Shown here: positions 55,099 through 63,219 of the stretch, one piece after another | Layout of the letters: the number at the start of each line of letters is the position of its first letter | Numbering within the stretch: the stretch's first letter is position 1 | Assembly: GCF_030708075.1 (NCBI RefSeq) | Contig: NZ_CP117982.1 | Coordinates: forward strand, 2,968,672-3,032,671 | DNA length: 64,000 bases | Direction of reading: 5' to 3' | DNA from: Candidatus Epulonipiscium viviparus | GTDB taxonomy: Bacteria > Bacillota > Clostridia > Lachnospirales > Cellulosilyticaceae | Translations under genes and position numbers: made by a program | Notes under the pieces: generated by a model | Seen by the model: only the letters and a program-made list of their open reading frames with translations | What the model was told of the DNA's origin: nothing | Database searches by the model: none

Positions 55099-56031
55099 CT
55101 ACAATTTATAGCCAAGTTCGATTTGATTTCCTTTGATATACTCAGAAACAAGCATTCGTTTCTTATTCGGGACTTGTATTTCTGTAATTAAAAGAAGTCC
55201 TTTGGCAGTTTTTACCAAAATACCTTGCTTGTCTACATTTAAAATAGTGCCCGCGTCTTCGGTGGCAGCGAATTCTGGTGCCTCTTTTGCGGCGTGCACC
55301 TTGATTTTTTCACCTTTGTATTCAATATAAGCTGATGGCGAAGGAGACATTCCTCGTATCAAATTTTCAATTTCTGTTGCGGACATGTTAAAATTCAATT
55401 TTCCCATTTCTTTTTCGATTTTAGGTGCAGAGGAGGAGAAGGAATTGTTTTGCTTTTCTCGTTGCGCGCCACCGTTTTCTATTAAAGGAAGAGCTTCTTT
55501 TAAAGCAAGAGCACCGAGATTTTTCAGCTTGTCAAACATAGTTCCTGCAGTGTCGTCTGGTGTGATTGAAATTTCTTTTTTATATAACATATCGCCAGTA
55601 TCAAGACCTTTATCCATGTACATTATGGTAACGCCGGTAGTTGTTTCGCCGTTGATGAGAGCCCACTGGATAGGTGCGGCGCCGCGGTATTTTGGCAATA
55701 GAGAACCATGAATATTGACGCATCCTAAGGTAGGTATTTTCAATATTGTGGCTGGTAAAATTTGGCCGAAAGCAACGACAACGATCAAATCGGGAGCAAT
55801 ATCTTTAAGCAGCTCCAAAATTTCTTTGTTTTTACGAAGCCTTTCGGGTTGAGCAATGGCAAGATGATGCATCTGAGCTGCTGCTTTTACAGGAGATACA
55901 GACTCTTTTTTGCCACGACCTCTTGGTTTATCGGGTTGCGTAATAACCAAAGAAATTTGATGCCCCTGTTCTATCAGCATTTCGAGAGCTGGAACAGCAA
56001 AATCGGGCGTTCCCATAAATACAATTTTCAT
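55099..56031 (-). CDS. fmt: Methionyl-tRNA formyltransferase
   Basis: The 310-aa enzyme formylates initiator Met-tRNA. The N-terminal domain has VFMGTPDFAVPALEML and the signature HGSLLPKYRGAAPIQWALI (about residues 110-128) with the catalytic residues. The C-terminal oligonucleotide-binding domain ends at VSEYIKGNQIELGYKL, the normal family end. Its ATG touches the def stop codon (TAAATG). The repeat array starts directly after its TAG, but the protein is complete. Confidence 0.96.
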   Translation of the reverse strand: MKIVFMGTPDFAVPALEMLIEQGHQISLVITQPDKPRGRGKKESVSPVKAAAQMHHLAIAQPERLRKNKEILELLKDIAPDLIVVVAFGQILPATILKIPTLGCVNIHGSLLPKYRGAAPIQWALINGETTTGVTIMYMDKGLDTGDMLYKKEISITPDDTAGTMFDKLKNLGALALKEALPLIENGGAQREKQNNSFSSSAPKIEKEMGKLNFNMSATEIENLIRGMSPSPSAYIEYKGEKIKVHAAKEAPEFAATEDAGTILNVDKQGILVKTAKGLLLITEIQVPNKKRMLVSEYIKGNQIELGYKL

Positions 56032-56514
56032 TTAGTACTCCTCCTCGTGCTCATCGCCAGTAGAGTAATGCAAGTCACCGATAACGCAATCGACAAAAAT
56101 CTTGCCATCTAAATGATCGTTTTCATGACAAATTGCTCGCGCAAATAGTTCAGATTTTGTGATTTCAAAATGGTTACCATAGCGATCTTGAGCTTTGATA
56201 GTAACGGTGTTAGGTCGGGTAACGACGCCATATCGGCCGGGTACGCTCAAGCAACCCTCGTCTCCTGTTTGCTCACCATCTTCGAAGATTATAATTGGAT
56301 TTATAAACTCAACCAATCCCTCGCCGATATCTATAATAAAAACACGTTTTAACGTTCCAACTTGCGGCGCCGCCAATCCTACACCACTGGCACTGCGCAT
56401 TGTTTCTTCCATATCATTCAAAAATGAGTGCAGTAATGGATCGAATTTCACGACTGGTCGAGATACTTTTCTAAGAATAGGATCATCATCGACCCTGATA
56501 CTTCTAATAGCCAT
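56032..56514 (-). CDS. def: Peptide deformylase
   Basis: The 160-aa metalloenzyme removes the N-formyl group from new proteins. The three motifs are present: GVGLAAPQVG, EGCLSVPG (metal Cys) and HENDHLDG (the HExxH helix). The length is normal for the type. It is coupled to fmt, which makes the substrate of the pathway, and follows priA by 15 bp. Confidence 0.96.
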   Translation of the reverse strand: MAIRSIRVDDDPILRKVSRPVVKFDPLLHSFLNDMEETMRSASGVGLAAPQVGTLKRVFIIDIGEGLVEFINPIIIFEDGEQTGDEGCLSVPGRYGVVTRPNTVTIKAQDRYGNHFEITKSELFARAICHENDHLDGKIFVDCVIGDLHYSTGDEHEEEY

Positions 56515-56529
56515 AATTTACGTTCCTTT

Positions 56530-58767
56530 CTATATCATATTTCTGGGGTCTATGTCCCAAATAATATTTATTTTTTTAGGTTTTTCATACTCATTAAATT
56601 TATCGATGCAATATCGACCATAAAATAGCAGGATATCTCGTGGTTGACCAATAATCATAATTTTCCATCTAAATTTATTAGCAAGTTTGGGCATTGTGGC
56701 AGCAGTAGGCCCCAATAATCGAAATAGCTTCTTCTTGTTATAGTGTGTATAATAGGCAAATAATTTTTTAATATTTTGTATAACACTTTGTTCATCTTCA
56801 GAGCTAATCATTACACTAAATAAATGATTATATGGAGGGTATCCCATAATTTTTCTAGTTATAAGTTCGCTTTTATAAAACTGTGGTTGGCTGCCATTTT
56901 GAATATTTTTAAGCACATCATTTTGCGGAGAGTGTGTTTGGATTATTACTTTTCCTTGATCTGCACCGCGCCCTGATCTTCCTAGCGTTTGAGTTATCAA
57001 TTGGTATGTCTTTTCGGCAGCTCTAAAATCAGGAATATATAACAAACTGTCAGCAGAAATGATTCCTACCAATGTCACATTACTAAAATCGTGACCCTTA
57101 GAAATCATCTGTGTACCTACCAATAATTTTGTTGCTCCTTTTTCGAAATCTTGTAATAAAGTTTCTAGTTCATTTTTTTTACTAACCGTATCTAAATCCA
57201 TTCTAGCAATACCATAATGTGAAAAATGCATCATCAAATATTCTTCGATTTTCTGTGTACCGTTGCCAAAAAATTGCATATATTTGCTACCACATTCGGG
57301 ACAGGTAGTTGGTACCTGTATTTGATTTAGACAATGGTGACATATTAGAAGCTTATTTTTTTGATGATACGTAAATGGTTGATCGCAATAGGCACACTTT
57401 GCAACATAGCCGCAAGACCTGCAGCTTATAAAAGTAGAATGTCCGCGTCTGTTTAATAGTATCATCACTTGCTTGCCCTGAGTAACGGTATCGACTATTG
57501 CATTATGCAAGCGCCTACTCAATATTTTTGTATTTCCAGCAGCCAGCTCCTCGCGCATATCGACTATGGAGATGGTGGGCATTGTGGCATTTTTAGCTCT
57601 TTGATTTAGTTTTAAATATTCATAAATACCAAGTGTGGCTTGATAATAAGATTCGAGGCTAGGAGTTGCAGATGCCAAGATTAGTTTGCCTTGGTGATGC
57701 TTCATGCGCTCTATTGCTATTTCGATAGCATTAAATTTTGGAACCATGTCAGATTTGTAGCTGCCATCGTGTTCCTCATCGATTATAATTAGGGATAACC
57801 TGGGAAGTGGCATAAACACGGCACTTCTGGGACCTATCACTATTTGTACATTTTGAATTTTGGCTTGCAAATATATTTCTCGTCGTTTTCGAGGAGTCAA
57901 TTTACTATGCGTAAGAGCGACGCGAGAGCCAAACCGTTCAGTAAATCGATTGACAGTTTGCCGAGTAAGTGCAATTTCTGGTACAAGAACAATAACACTT
58001 TCGCCCCGCTCCACTGCGTCGCGAATAAGATGCAAAAACACTTCGGTCTTGCCGCTTCCAGTGACCCCTTCTAATAGAAAAGTATTGTGATCAGAGCAAC
58101 TAGAAATTTGATCATAAGCTTGTTGTTGCTCACTATTTAAAGGAAGAAACTTATCATAGCAAATGGGCATATGCTGTACCCTGACTTGCCAAAAGACTCT
58201 TTTTATTAGTTTTAATTTGAGTAACGAATTAATACTAGAATTGGTGTTGAGTTCCAAGGTATTTTTGAGCTCAGAAACTATTTGTCCATCATTTTGTAGC
58301 AAAAAGTTTAGTATCTTTGATTGATTGGCAAACGTTTTTGAATGCGAAATCTTGTTAAGATACTGAAGGATTGCTTGATCATCTGCAGCTTTGTATAAAA
58401 ATTCTGTAGTTGCTACTGCAGTTTTGATATCGTGTTTGTCAATAGGTGGAAGTAACGTAGATATAGCAGCTGCGTAAGAACTTCCGTAATATTCAACTAA
58501 AAACTTGACCATTTCGAGTTGTTCTTGATTTAAAATAGGTTCTTCGTCTAAGACTTCGATCACAGTTTTGATTTTGAAATCTATATTTGTTATTTGTTCA
58601 TCAGAAACTATATTTATTAAATATCCTATTGTTAACTTATTGAGAGGACCAAATGGTACCATCACTCTACTGCCTACCAGAGCGTTCAAATGTTCGGGTA
58701 GTATATAAGTGAAAGGTTTATCAATTGCTTTATTTGTTGCACGGTTAATTATTATACTACAAAACAT
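56530..58767 (-). CDS. priA: Primosomal protein N' (PriA helicase)
   Basis: This 745-aa superfamily 2 helicase restarts collapsed replication forks. The N-terminal DNA-binding domain (about residues 1-200) is less conserved. The helicase core has Walker A GVTGSGKTEVFL near residue 233, IIDEEHD and ASATPSLES. The zinc-binding insert follows, with eight cysteines in pairs such as CRSCGYVAKCAYC, CHHCLNQ and CPECGSKYM. The C-terminal core has TQTLGRSGRGADQG. The ATG lies inside rpoZ (11-bp overlap). Confidence 0.96.
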   Translation of the reverse strand: MFCSIIINRATNKAIDKPFTYILPEHLNALVGSRVMVPFGPLNKLTIGYLINIVSDEQITNIDFKIKTVIEVLDEEPILNQEQLEMVKFLVEYYGSSYAAAISTLLPPIDKHDIKTAVATTEFLYKAADDQAILQYLNKISHSKTFANQSKILNFLLQNDGQIVSELKNTLELNTNSSINSLLKLKLIKRVFWQVRVQHMPICYDKFLPLNSEQQQAYDQISSCSDHNTFLLEGVTGSGKTEVFLHLIRDAVERGESVIVLVPEIALTRQTVNRFTERFGSRVALTHSKLTPRKRREIYLQAKIQNVQIVIGPRSAVFMPLPRLSLIIIDEEHDGSYKSDMVPKFNAIEIAIERMKHHQGKLILASATPSLESYYQATLGIYEYLKLNQRAKNATMPTISIVDMREELAAGNTKILSRRLHNAIVDTVTQGKQVMILLNRRGHSTFISCRSCGYVAKCAYCDQPFTYHQKNKLLICHHCLNQIQVPTTCPECGSKYMQFFGNGTQKIEEYLMMHFSHYGIARMDLDTVSKKNELETLLQDFEKGATKLLVGTQMISKGHDFSNVTLVGIISADSLLYIPDFRAAEKTYQLITQTLGRSGRGADQGKVIIQTHSPQNDVLKNIQNGSQPQFYKSELITRKIMGYPPYNHLFSVMISSEDEQSVIQNIKKLFAYYTHYNKKKLFRLLGPTAATMPKLANKFRWKIMIIGQPRDILLFYGRYCIDKFNEYEKPKKINIIWDIDPRNMI

Positions 58768-59038
58768 CTTTTTCTTTTATTTGAATATCCCCTCTATATA
58801 ATTCTAATACAGCGATGCTGGTAGGTTTAGTGGATTTAAGTCTTTCTTTAAACTCGAGAGCTTCGTCTACCTTGCGTCGATCACGCAAATCTCCAGAAGC
58901 TTCTTGATTTATCAGTTCAATAATTTGTCGTGCTCTCTTTGCGGTTGCGATAATTATCGAATAACGACTGGTGATCATTTGAGTACCAGCATCTTCATTA
59001 ATTTTTTCCATAAGTTGTGAATAAGACGGTTCTAACAT
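58757..59038 (-). CDS. rpoZ: RNA polymerase omega subunit
   Basis: The 93-aa protein has the omega core: SRYSIIIATAKRARQIIEL preceded by a conserved N-terminal helix, followed by a charged tail. It helps assemble beta' into RNA polymerase. The gene lies 9 bp after gmk and overlaps priA; gmk-rpoZ-priA is conserved across Firmicutes, although coaBC, often found between rpoZ and priA, is absent. Confidence 0.9.
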   Translation of the reverse strand: MLEPSYSQLMEKINEDAGTQMITSRYSIIIATAKRARQIIELINQEASGDLRDRRKVDEALEFKERLKSTKPTSIAVLELYRGDIQIKEKDVL

Positions 59039-59047
59039 AAAGTCTCC

Positions 59048-59641
59048 TTAATTATTTAACATATTTTTGACAATTGCTTGTTGATAGCAGCTGCGTAGCT
59101 TTTCGGCTTCAACTATTGTATTAATTTGGCGTACTGCGTGTGATATATCATCATTGATGACAATATAATCGTATTGCTTAAATAATTTTAACTCCTCTCT
59201 AGCGCGTGCTAATCGATAATTTACTACTTCTTCGGTTTCTGTTCTTCGGCCTAATAACCGAGATGTCAGCTCTGTGAATGTTGGAGGAATAATAAATATT
59301 AGCACGGTTTCATTAAATTTTTCTTTAATTTTTAATGCACCTTTTACTTCAATTTCTAATAAAATATCAAATCCCTCTGCAATTGTTTGATCAACAAAAT
59401 GCTTGGGAGTGCCATACAAGTTTCCACAAAATTCTTCATATTCAAGCAATTGATCCTGCGCTATCATTTGTTGAAACTCTTCGTTGGTTTTAAAGAAATA
59501 ATGAACTCCCTCTTGTTCTAATTCGCGTTTATACCTAGTTGTTGCCGAAATTGAAAGTTTATAGTTTTCATATTTCATAAGTTCTTTAACGATTGTTCCT
59601 TTTCCAGAGCCAGATGGTCCAGAAATAACTACTTTTAACAT
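59048..59641 (-). CDS. gmk: Guanylate kinase
   Basis: The 197-aa enzyme phosphorylates GMP to GDP. The P-loop is SGPSGSGKGT at about residues 6-15. The GMP-binding block is SATTRYKRELEQEGVHYFF, followed by LLEIEVKGALKIKE and the lid GRRTETEEVVNYRL. The ATG at 59641 is preferred over one two codons upstream because GAGGG then lies 6 bases away. It heads the operon, with its own promoter at 59675-59703. The genes yicC and remA, often found directly upstream, are missing. Confidence 0.95.
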   Translation of the reverse strand: MLKVVISGPSGSGKGTIVKELMKYENYKLSISATTRYKRELEQEGVHYFFKTNEEFQQMIAQDQLLEYEEFCGNLYGTPKHFVDQTIAEGFDILLEIEVKGALKIKEKFNETVLIFIIPPTFTELTSRLLGRRTETEEVVNYRLARAREELKLFKQYDYIVINDDISHAVRQINTIVEAEKLRSCYQQAIVKNMLNN

Positions 59642-59674
59642 AATCATCCCTCTCTATCCAAAAATAATATTGTT

Positions 59675-59703
59675 AGTATATCATAATTTTGGTAAACATT
59701 CAA
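59675..59703 (-). promoter_or_regulatory. Promoter of the gmk-rpoZ-priA operon
   Basis: On the minus strand: TTGAAT, 17-bp spacer, TATACT with an extended TGA. This is a strong match about 35 bp before the gmk start. Confidence 0.75.
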
Positions 59704-59711
59704 AAAAATTA

Positions 59712-59737
59712 TGGAAAATAACTTGTACTATTTTCCA
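59712..59737. promoter_or_regulatory. Perfect inverted repeat, operator-like, in the gmk divergent region
   Basis: TGGAAAATA and TATTTTCCA are perfect 9-bp arms around an 8-bp spacer, 8 bp upstream of the gmk -35 element and 45 bp before the divergent small gene. It has no T-run, so it is not a terminator. A repressor or activator site controlling one or both genes is possible. Confidence 0.45.
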
Positions 59738-59781
59738 ATTAGATATCATAAAATAAATATAAAAGTGAAAGGAGAGAAAAA

Positions 59782-60054
59782 ATGAAACCTAGAGATTATA
59801 ATTATACATATCATACTATTTTATGCATTAAGACGAAGTTGAGCGATAATATCAAGCAGTACGTAGATTTTCAAAAAGGAGTTTATTATCCTTTTAGTTG
59901 TGTATCCTTTGAAAACAATGGCAAAATTGATACCTCGCGAGTAGTTCAAATTATTTCGGAATCAGGATACAAAAAATCGTTAAAAGATGAGGAACTGCTT
60001 GAACATTTTAATGTAGAAAACATTATTGCAAATAAATTTATGATTAAAAGATAA
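59782..60054 (+). CDS. Hypothetical protein, 90 aa
   Basis: I do not recognise it. The start at 59782 is supported by GAAAGGAGAG. The protein is soluble and mixed in charge, rich in Tyr, Lys, Asn and Ile, with one pair of Cys (ILCIKTK, FSCVSFEN) not arranged as a metal site. There is no signal peptide. It lies alone, divergent from gmk (with an inverted repeat between them) and convergent with rnr, only 22 bp away and without a clear terminator. Confidence 0.65.
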   Translation: MKPRDYNYTYHTILCIKTKLSDNIKQYVDFQKGVYYPFSCVSFENNGKIDTSRVVQIISESGYKKSLKDEELLEHFNVENIIANKFMIKR

Positions 60055-60076
60055 AATAAATATTTGTGTATAATTA

Positions 60077-62179
60077 TTAAGAAAATCTAAAGTCTATGGA
60101 GCGAGCCAGCGTATCAACTTTTATTAGTTGAACTTGAACTTTTTGTCCAATCTGATATATAGTGTTAGTGGTTTGACCGACATAGCAAAAATTTACCTCG
60201 TCAAAGATATAATAATCTCCAGACATGTTGTTAAGATGAACCAATCCTTCGACTGTGTTTGGTAATAGAACATATATTCCCCACGAGGTAACTCCATTTA
60301 TAATGCCAGTAAAAACTTCGCCTATCTTATCTGCCATAAATTCGGCTTTCTTAAGCTTAATAGTTTCTCGTTCTGCCATTTCGGCGCGTCTTTCCATCAG
60401 AGAGCTTTGCTTTGATATATCACTAACGCGCTTATACATATCTTTAAGTTTTTTGCCTTTTAGCTGACCTTTTAGCGTGTATTTTATAATTCGATGAATT
60501 TGAAGGTCTGGATATCGGCGTATCGGTGAAGTAAAATGGCAATAAAATCTTGCATTTAAACCGAAGTGTCCCAAACATTCATCATTATATCTCGCTTGCT
60601 TTAGGGATCTTAAAATCAACTTAGAAATTATTTCTTCTTCTGGTCGCTCTTTGATTGCTAATATCAATTGTTGTAGCTCGCGGGAGTGAATTTTTTGGCG
60701 ACTTTTTATAGTGTGTCCAAAACTATTTACGATTCTTATCATTTCGGCAATTTTTTGTGCGTCTGGCTCTTCGTGTATTCGATATACAAATGGTAATTCT
60801 CTAAAGTAATATTCCTCCGCAACAGTTTCATTGCATACTAGCATAAATTCTTCGATCAGCTTAGTTGCGACGTTTCTTTCATATGCCTTAATTTCTGTTG
60901 GGTGACCTTCTTCATCCAATATAACCTTAGTTTCTTCAAAGTCAAAATCTAGTGCGCCTCGTCGAATGCGTTTGTCTCTTAAAATTTGTGCTAAAGTTTC
61001 CATGTTTCTAAATATTGGCACAAACTCTGAATACTCTTCAATTAACTCTTCATCATTATCGGTTAATATTTTTTTAACAGCAGTATAGGTCATGCGCTTA
61101 TCTACGTTAATTACACTTTCTACTATATCATGCGAATAGACATTTCCGGCTTGATCAATATCCATAATGCAACTAAGTGCGAGTCTGTCAACGCCTGCGT
61201 TTAGCGAACAAATACCATTACTGAGTTTGTGCGGTAACATTGGAATAACTCTATCTACCAAATATATACTGGTTCCTCTTGCTACTGCCTCAAGATCTAA
61301 GGCAGACTTTTCGGGAACATAGTGAGTAACATCGGCTATATGAACTCCCAATCTAAAATTTCCGTCTGATAGAATTTCTAGTGTAACTGCATCATCCAAA
61401 TCCTTGGCATCTTCGCCATCAATTGTTACCATCATCAAATCTCTAAAGTCAACTCTGCCTACTTTATCTTTGGCCGGAACTTCGTCTGGAACTTTAGCTA
61501 CTGCTGCCATAACTTCTGGATTAAATTCAGTTGGTAAATCATATTGATAGCAGATAGACAGGATGTCTATTCCAGGATCGTTGATATGCCCCAAAATTTT
61601 AGCAACTCTACCTTCAGGACTTTTGTCATTATCTCGTTTAATGACTTCGACTAAAACTTTATTGCCTTCTACAGCACCGTTTTTATTTTTTTTAGGGATA
61701 AAAATATCGGTTCCAAATTTATTATCATCGGGAATAACAAATCCAAACGACTTATGCTCATAGTAGCGCCCAATAATATGAGGTAGTTCGGAGCCTAAAA
61801 CCTTAAGAATTGTCCCCTCAGTTTTATTGCCTCTAGATATTTTACACAAGACTTTATCGTGATGCAATGCGCCGTTTATGTTTTTTGACATTATATAAAT
61901 ATCTGGACTACCGTCATCTGGAGTGACGAACCCAAATCCTTTTTGCGTTCCTCGAAATATTCCGTAGACCATATCATACTGAGTAGGTAGAGCATATTTG
62001 CCGCGTTTTGTGCAGATAATTTTATGTTCTTCGATGAGCTCGCGGAGTAGATTCTCAAATAACAGTCTATCTTCTTTTGGAACTTTGAGTATAGTTACTA
62101 AATCTTTAATTTTCATTGGAACGTACGATGGATCACCTAGCAATTTTACAATTGTCTGCTTCCTTTTTTTATTATCCAA
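60077..62179 (-). CDS. rnr: Ribonuclease R
   Basis: This 700-aa RNB-family 3'-5' exoribonuclease degrades structured RNA. An N-terminal winged-helix part is followed by two cold-shock domains (GTQKGFGFVTPDDGSPDIYI and KSFGFVIPDDNKFGTDIFI). The RNB catalytic domain contains TIDGEDAKDLDDAVTLE with the metal-binding Asp cluster near residues 250-262, HIADVTHYV and FTSPIRRYPDLQIHR. The C-terminal S1 domain is VFTGIINGVTSWGIYVLLPN. It starts with TTG behind AGGTGA. The usual partner smpB is not next to it. Confidence 0.95.
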   Translation of the reverse strand: MDNKKRKQTIVKLLGDPSYVPMKIKDLVTILKVPKEDRLLFENLLRELIEEHKIICTKRGKYALPTQYDMVYGIFRGTQKGFGFVTPDDGSPDIYIMSKNINGALHHDKVLCKISRGNKTEGTILKVLGSELPHIIGRYYEHKSFGFVIPDDNKFGTDIFIPKKNKNGAVEGNKVLVEVIKRDNDKSPEGRVAKILGHINDPGIDILSICYQYDLPTEFNPEVMAAVAKVPDEVPAKDKVGRVDFRDLMMVTIDGEDAKDLDDAVTLEILSDGNFRLGVHIADVTHYVPEKSALDLEAVARGTSIYLVDRVIPMLPHKLSNGICSLNAGVDRLALSCIMDIDQAGNVYSHDIVESVINVDKRMTYTAVKKILTDNDEELIEEYSEFVPIFRNMETLAQILRDKRIRRGALDFDFEETKVILDEEGHPTEIKAYERNVATKLIEEFMLVCNETVAEEYYFRELPFVYRIHEEPDAQKIAEMIRIVNSFGHTIKSRQKIHSRELQQLILAIKERPEEEIISKLILRSLKQARYNDECLGHFGLNARFYCHFTSPIRRYPDLQIHRIIKYTLKGQLKGKKLKDMYKRVSDISKQSSLMERRAEMAERETIKLKKAEFMADKIGEVFTGIINGVTSWGIYVLLPNTVEGLVHLNNMSGDYYIFDEVNFCYVGQTTNTIYQIGQKVQVQLIKVDTLARSIDFRFS

Positions 62180-62435
62180 ATTATCACCTATTTCTATTTG
62201 TTCAACACAAGTTTAACACATTTTCCAATTTTAGGATAGTCAATTATTATTTGTGGTTTTGTCTTGATGGTGTTATAACTACTATATGTGAAAAATTTTG
62301 CTTTGCTACAGTATTGCCAATTTTTAAAAAAAATAAAAGACTTTTCTAGATTTAATTTCAAAAGTAGAATTCAGCCTAGTATCTATCAAAGGTATATGAT
62401 AAAATTTTGCTAAAAAATATAAAGGAGTTTTCGAT
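62180..62435. other. Divergent gap between rnr and the SDR gene
   Basis: 256 bp, AT-rich, without an open frame or repeat that I can support. It must hold the two divergent promoters; only partial matches are visible (for example TTCAAA-17-TATCTA for the SDR gene), so none is called. Confidence 0.4.
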
Positions 62436-63134
62436 ATGAAGAATTGTATTATAACAGGTGGTTCGAGTGGAATAGGATTTGATATGGCAACGCAATTTAT
62501 AGAAAAGGGATACAGAGTTATTGTTTTGGATATAAAAGATTGTGCTAATAAGGAAGTAACTTATATTCATACAGATATTTCGGATGCGGTTAGTGTGGCA
62601 AATGCATTTAAAGCGATAAAAGAACAGTTTCAAACGGCTCATATTTTAATCAATGATGCTGCGATAGCTAGCCATAAAAAAGCGCTTGTAGATTCAGATG
62701 CGGCCGAATTTGATTTGATCTTAGATACTAATTTGCGAGGTGCGTACCTTTGTTGCAAAGAGTTTATTAATCTTAATAAGGGCGAAAGTTATGGTCGAAT
62801 TATTAATATTTCATCTACCAGATTTCACCAAAATGAAGCTAACTGCGAATTATATGGAATGAGCAAAGGTGGGTTAATTTCTTTAACTAACAGCCTGTGT
62901 ATCTCTTTGACAGGTACTCCAATTACTGTCAATGCAATTAGCCCGGGTTGGATTTGTACAGCAAATTACGATGAATTAGATTTTGACGATCACAAGATGC
63001 ATCCTTCAAATAGAGTGGGTAAACCTCGCGATATTTCTAACGTTTGCTTATTTCTTGCTGAAGAAGAGAATGATTTTATCAATGGAGCCAATATTATTGT
63101 AGATGGGGGAATGACAAAGAAGATGATTTATTGA
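62436..63134 (+). CDS. Short-chain dehydrogenase/reductase
   Basis: This 232-aa NAD(P)-dependent oxidoreductase has the classical SDR fold. The cofactor loop is TGGSSGIG at about residues 7-14, and an Asp at the end of strand 2 (VLDIKD) favours NAD(H). The NDAA block resembles NNAG. The active-site Ser is in NISSTRF, and the catalytic YGMSKGG is near residue 146. C-terminal NAISPGW and IIVDGGMT are also present. AAAGGAG precedes the ATG. The substrate cannot be predicted; FabG-like or sugar/polyol dehydrogenase are both possible. Confidence 0.9.
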   Translation: MKNCIITGGSSGIGFDMATQFIEKGYRVIVLDIKDCANKEVTYIHTDISDAVSVANAFKAIKEQFQTAHILINDAAIASHKKALVDSDAAEFDLILDTNLRGAYLCCKEFINLNKGESYGRIINISSTRFHQNEANCELYGMSKGGLISLTNSLCISLTGTPITVNAISPGWICTANYDELDFDDHKMHPSNRVGKPRDISNVCLFLAEEENDFINGANIIVDGGMTKKMIY

Positions 63135-63165
63135 GACGATCGAATTCCTGTTTAAAAAAAGTTTT

Positions 63166-63213
63166 GTCAGGCATCAGCGTACTTATCGATAATAAGTATA
63201 AATAATGCCCGAC
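63166..63213. terminator. Hairpin between the convergent SDR and LRR genes
   Basis: GTCAGGCAT pairs with ATGCCCGAC (one mismatch), with an inner ACTTAT / ATAAGT stem. A T7 run lies 5 bases beyond on the minus strand, so it probably terminates the LRR gene and perhaps both. Confidence 0.6.
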
Positions 63214-63219
63214 CTTGTA

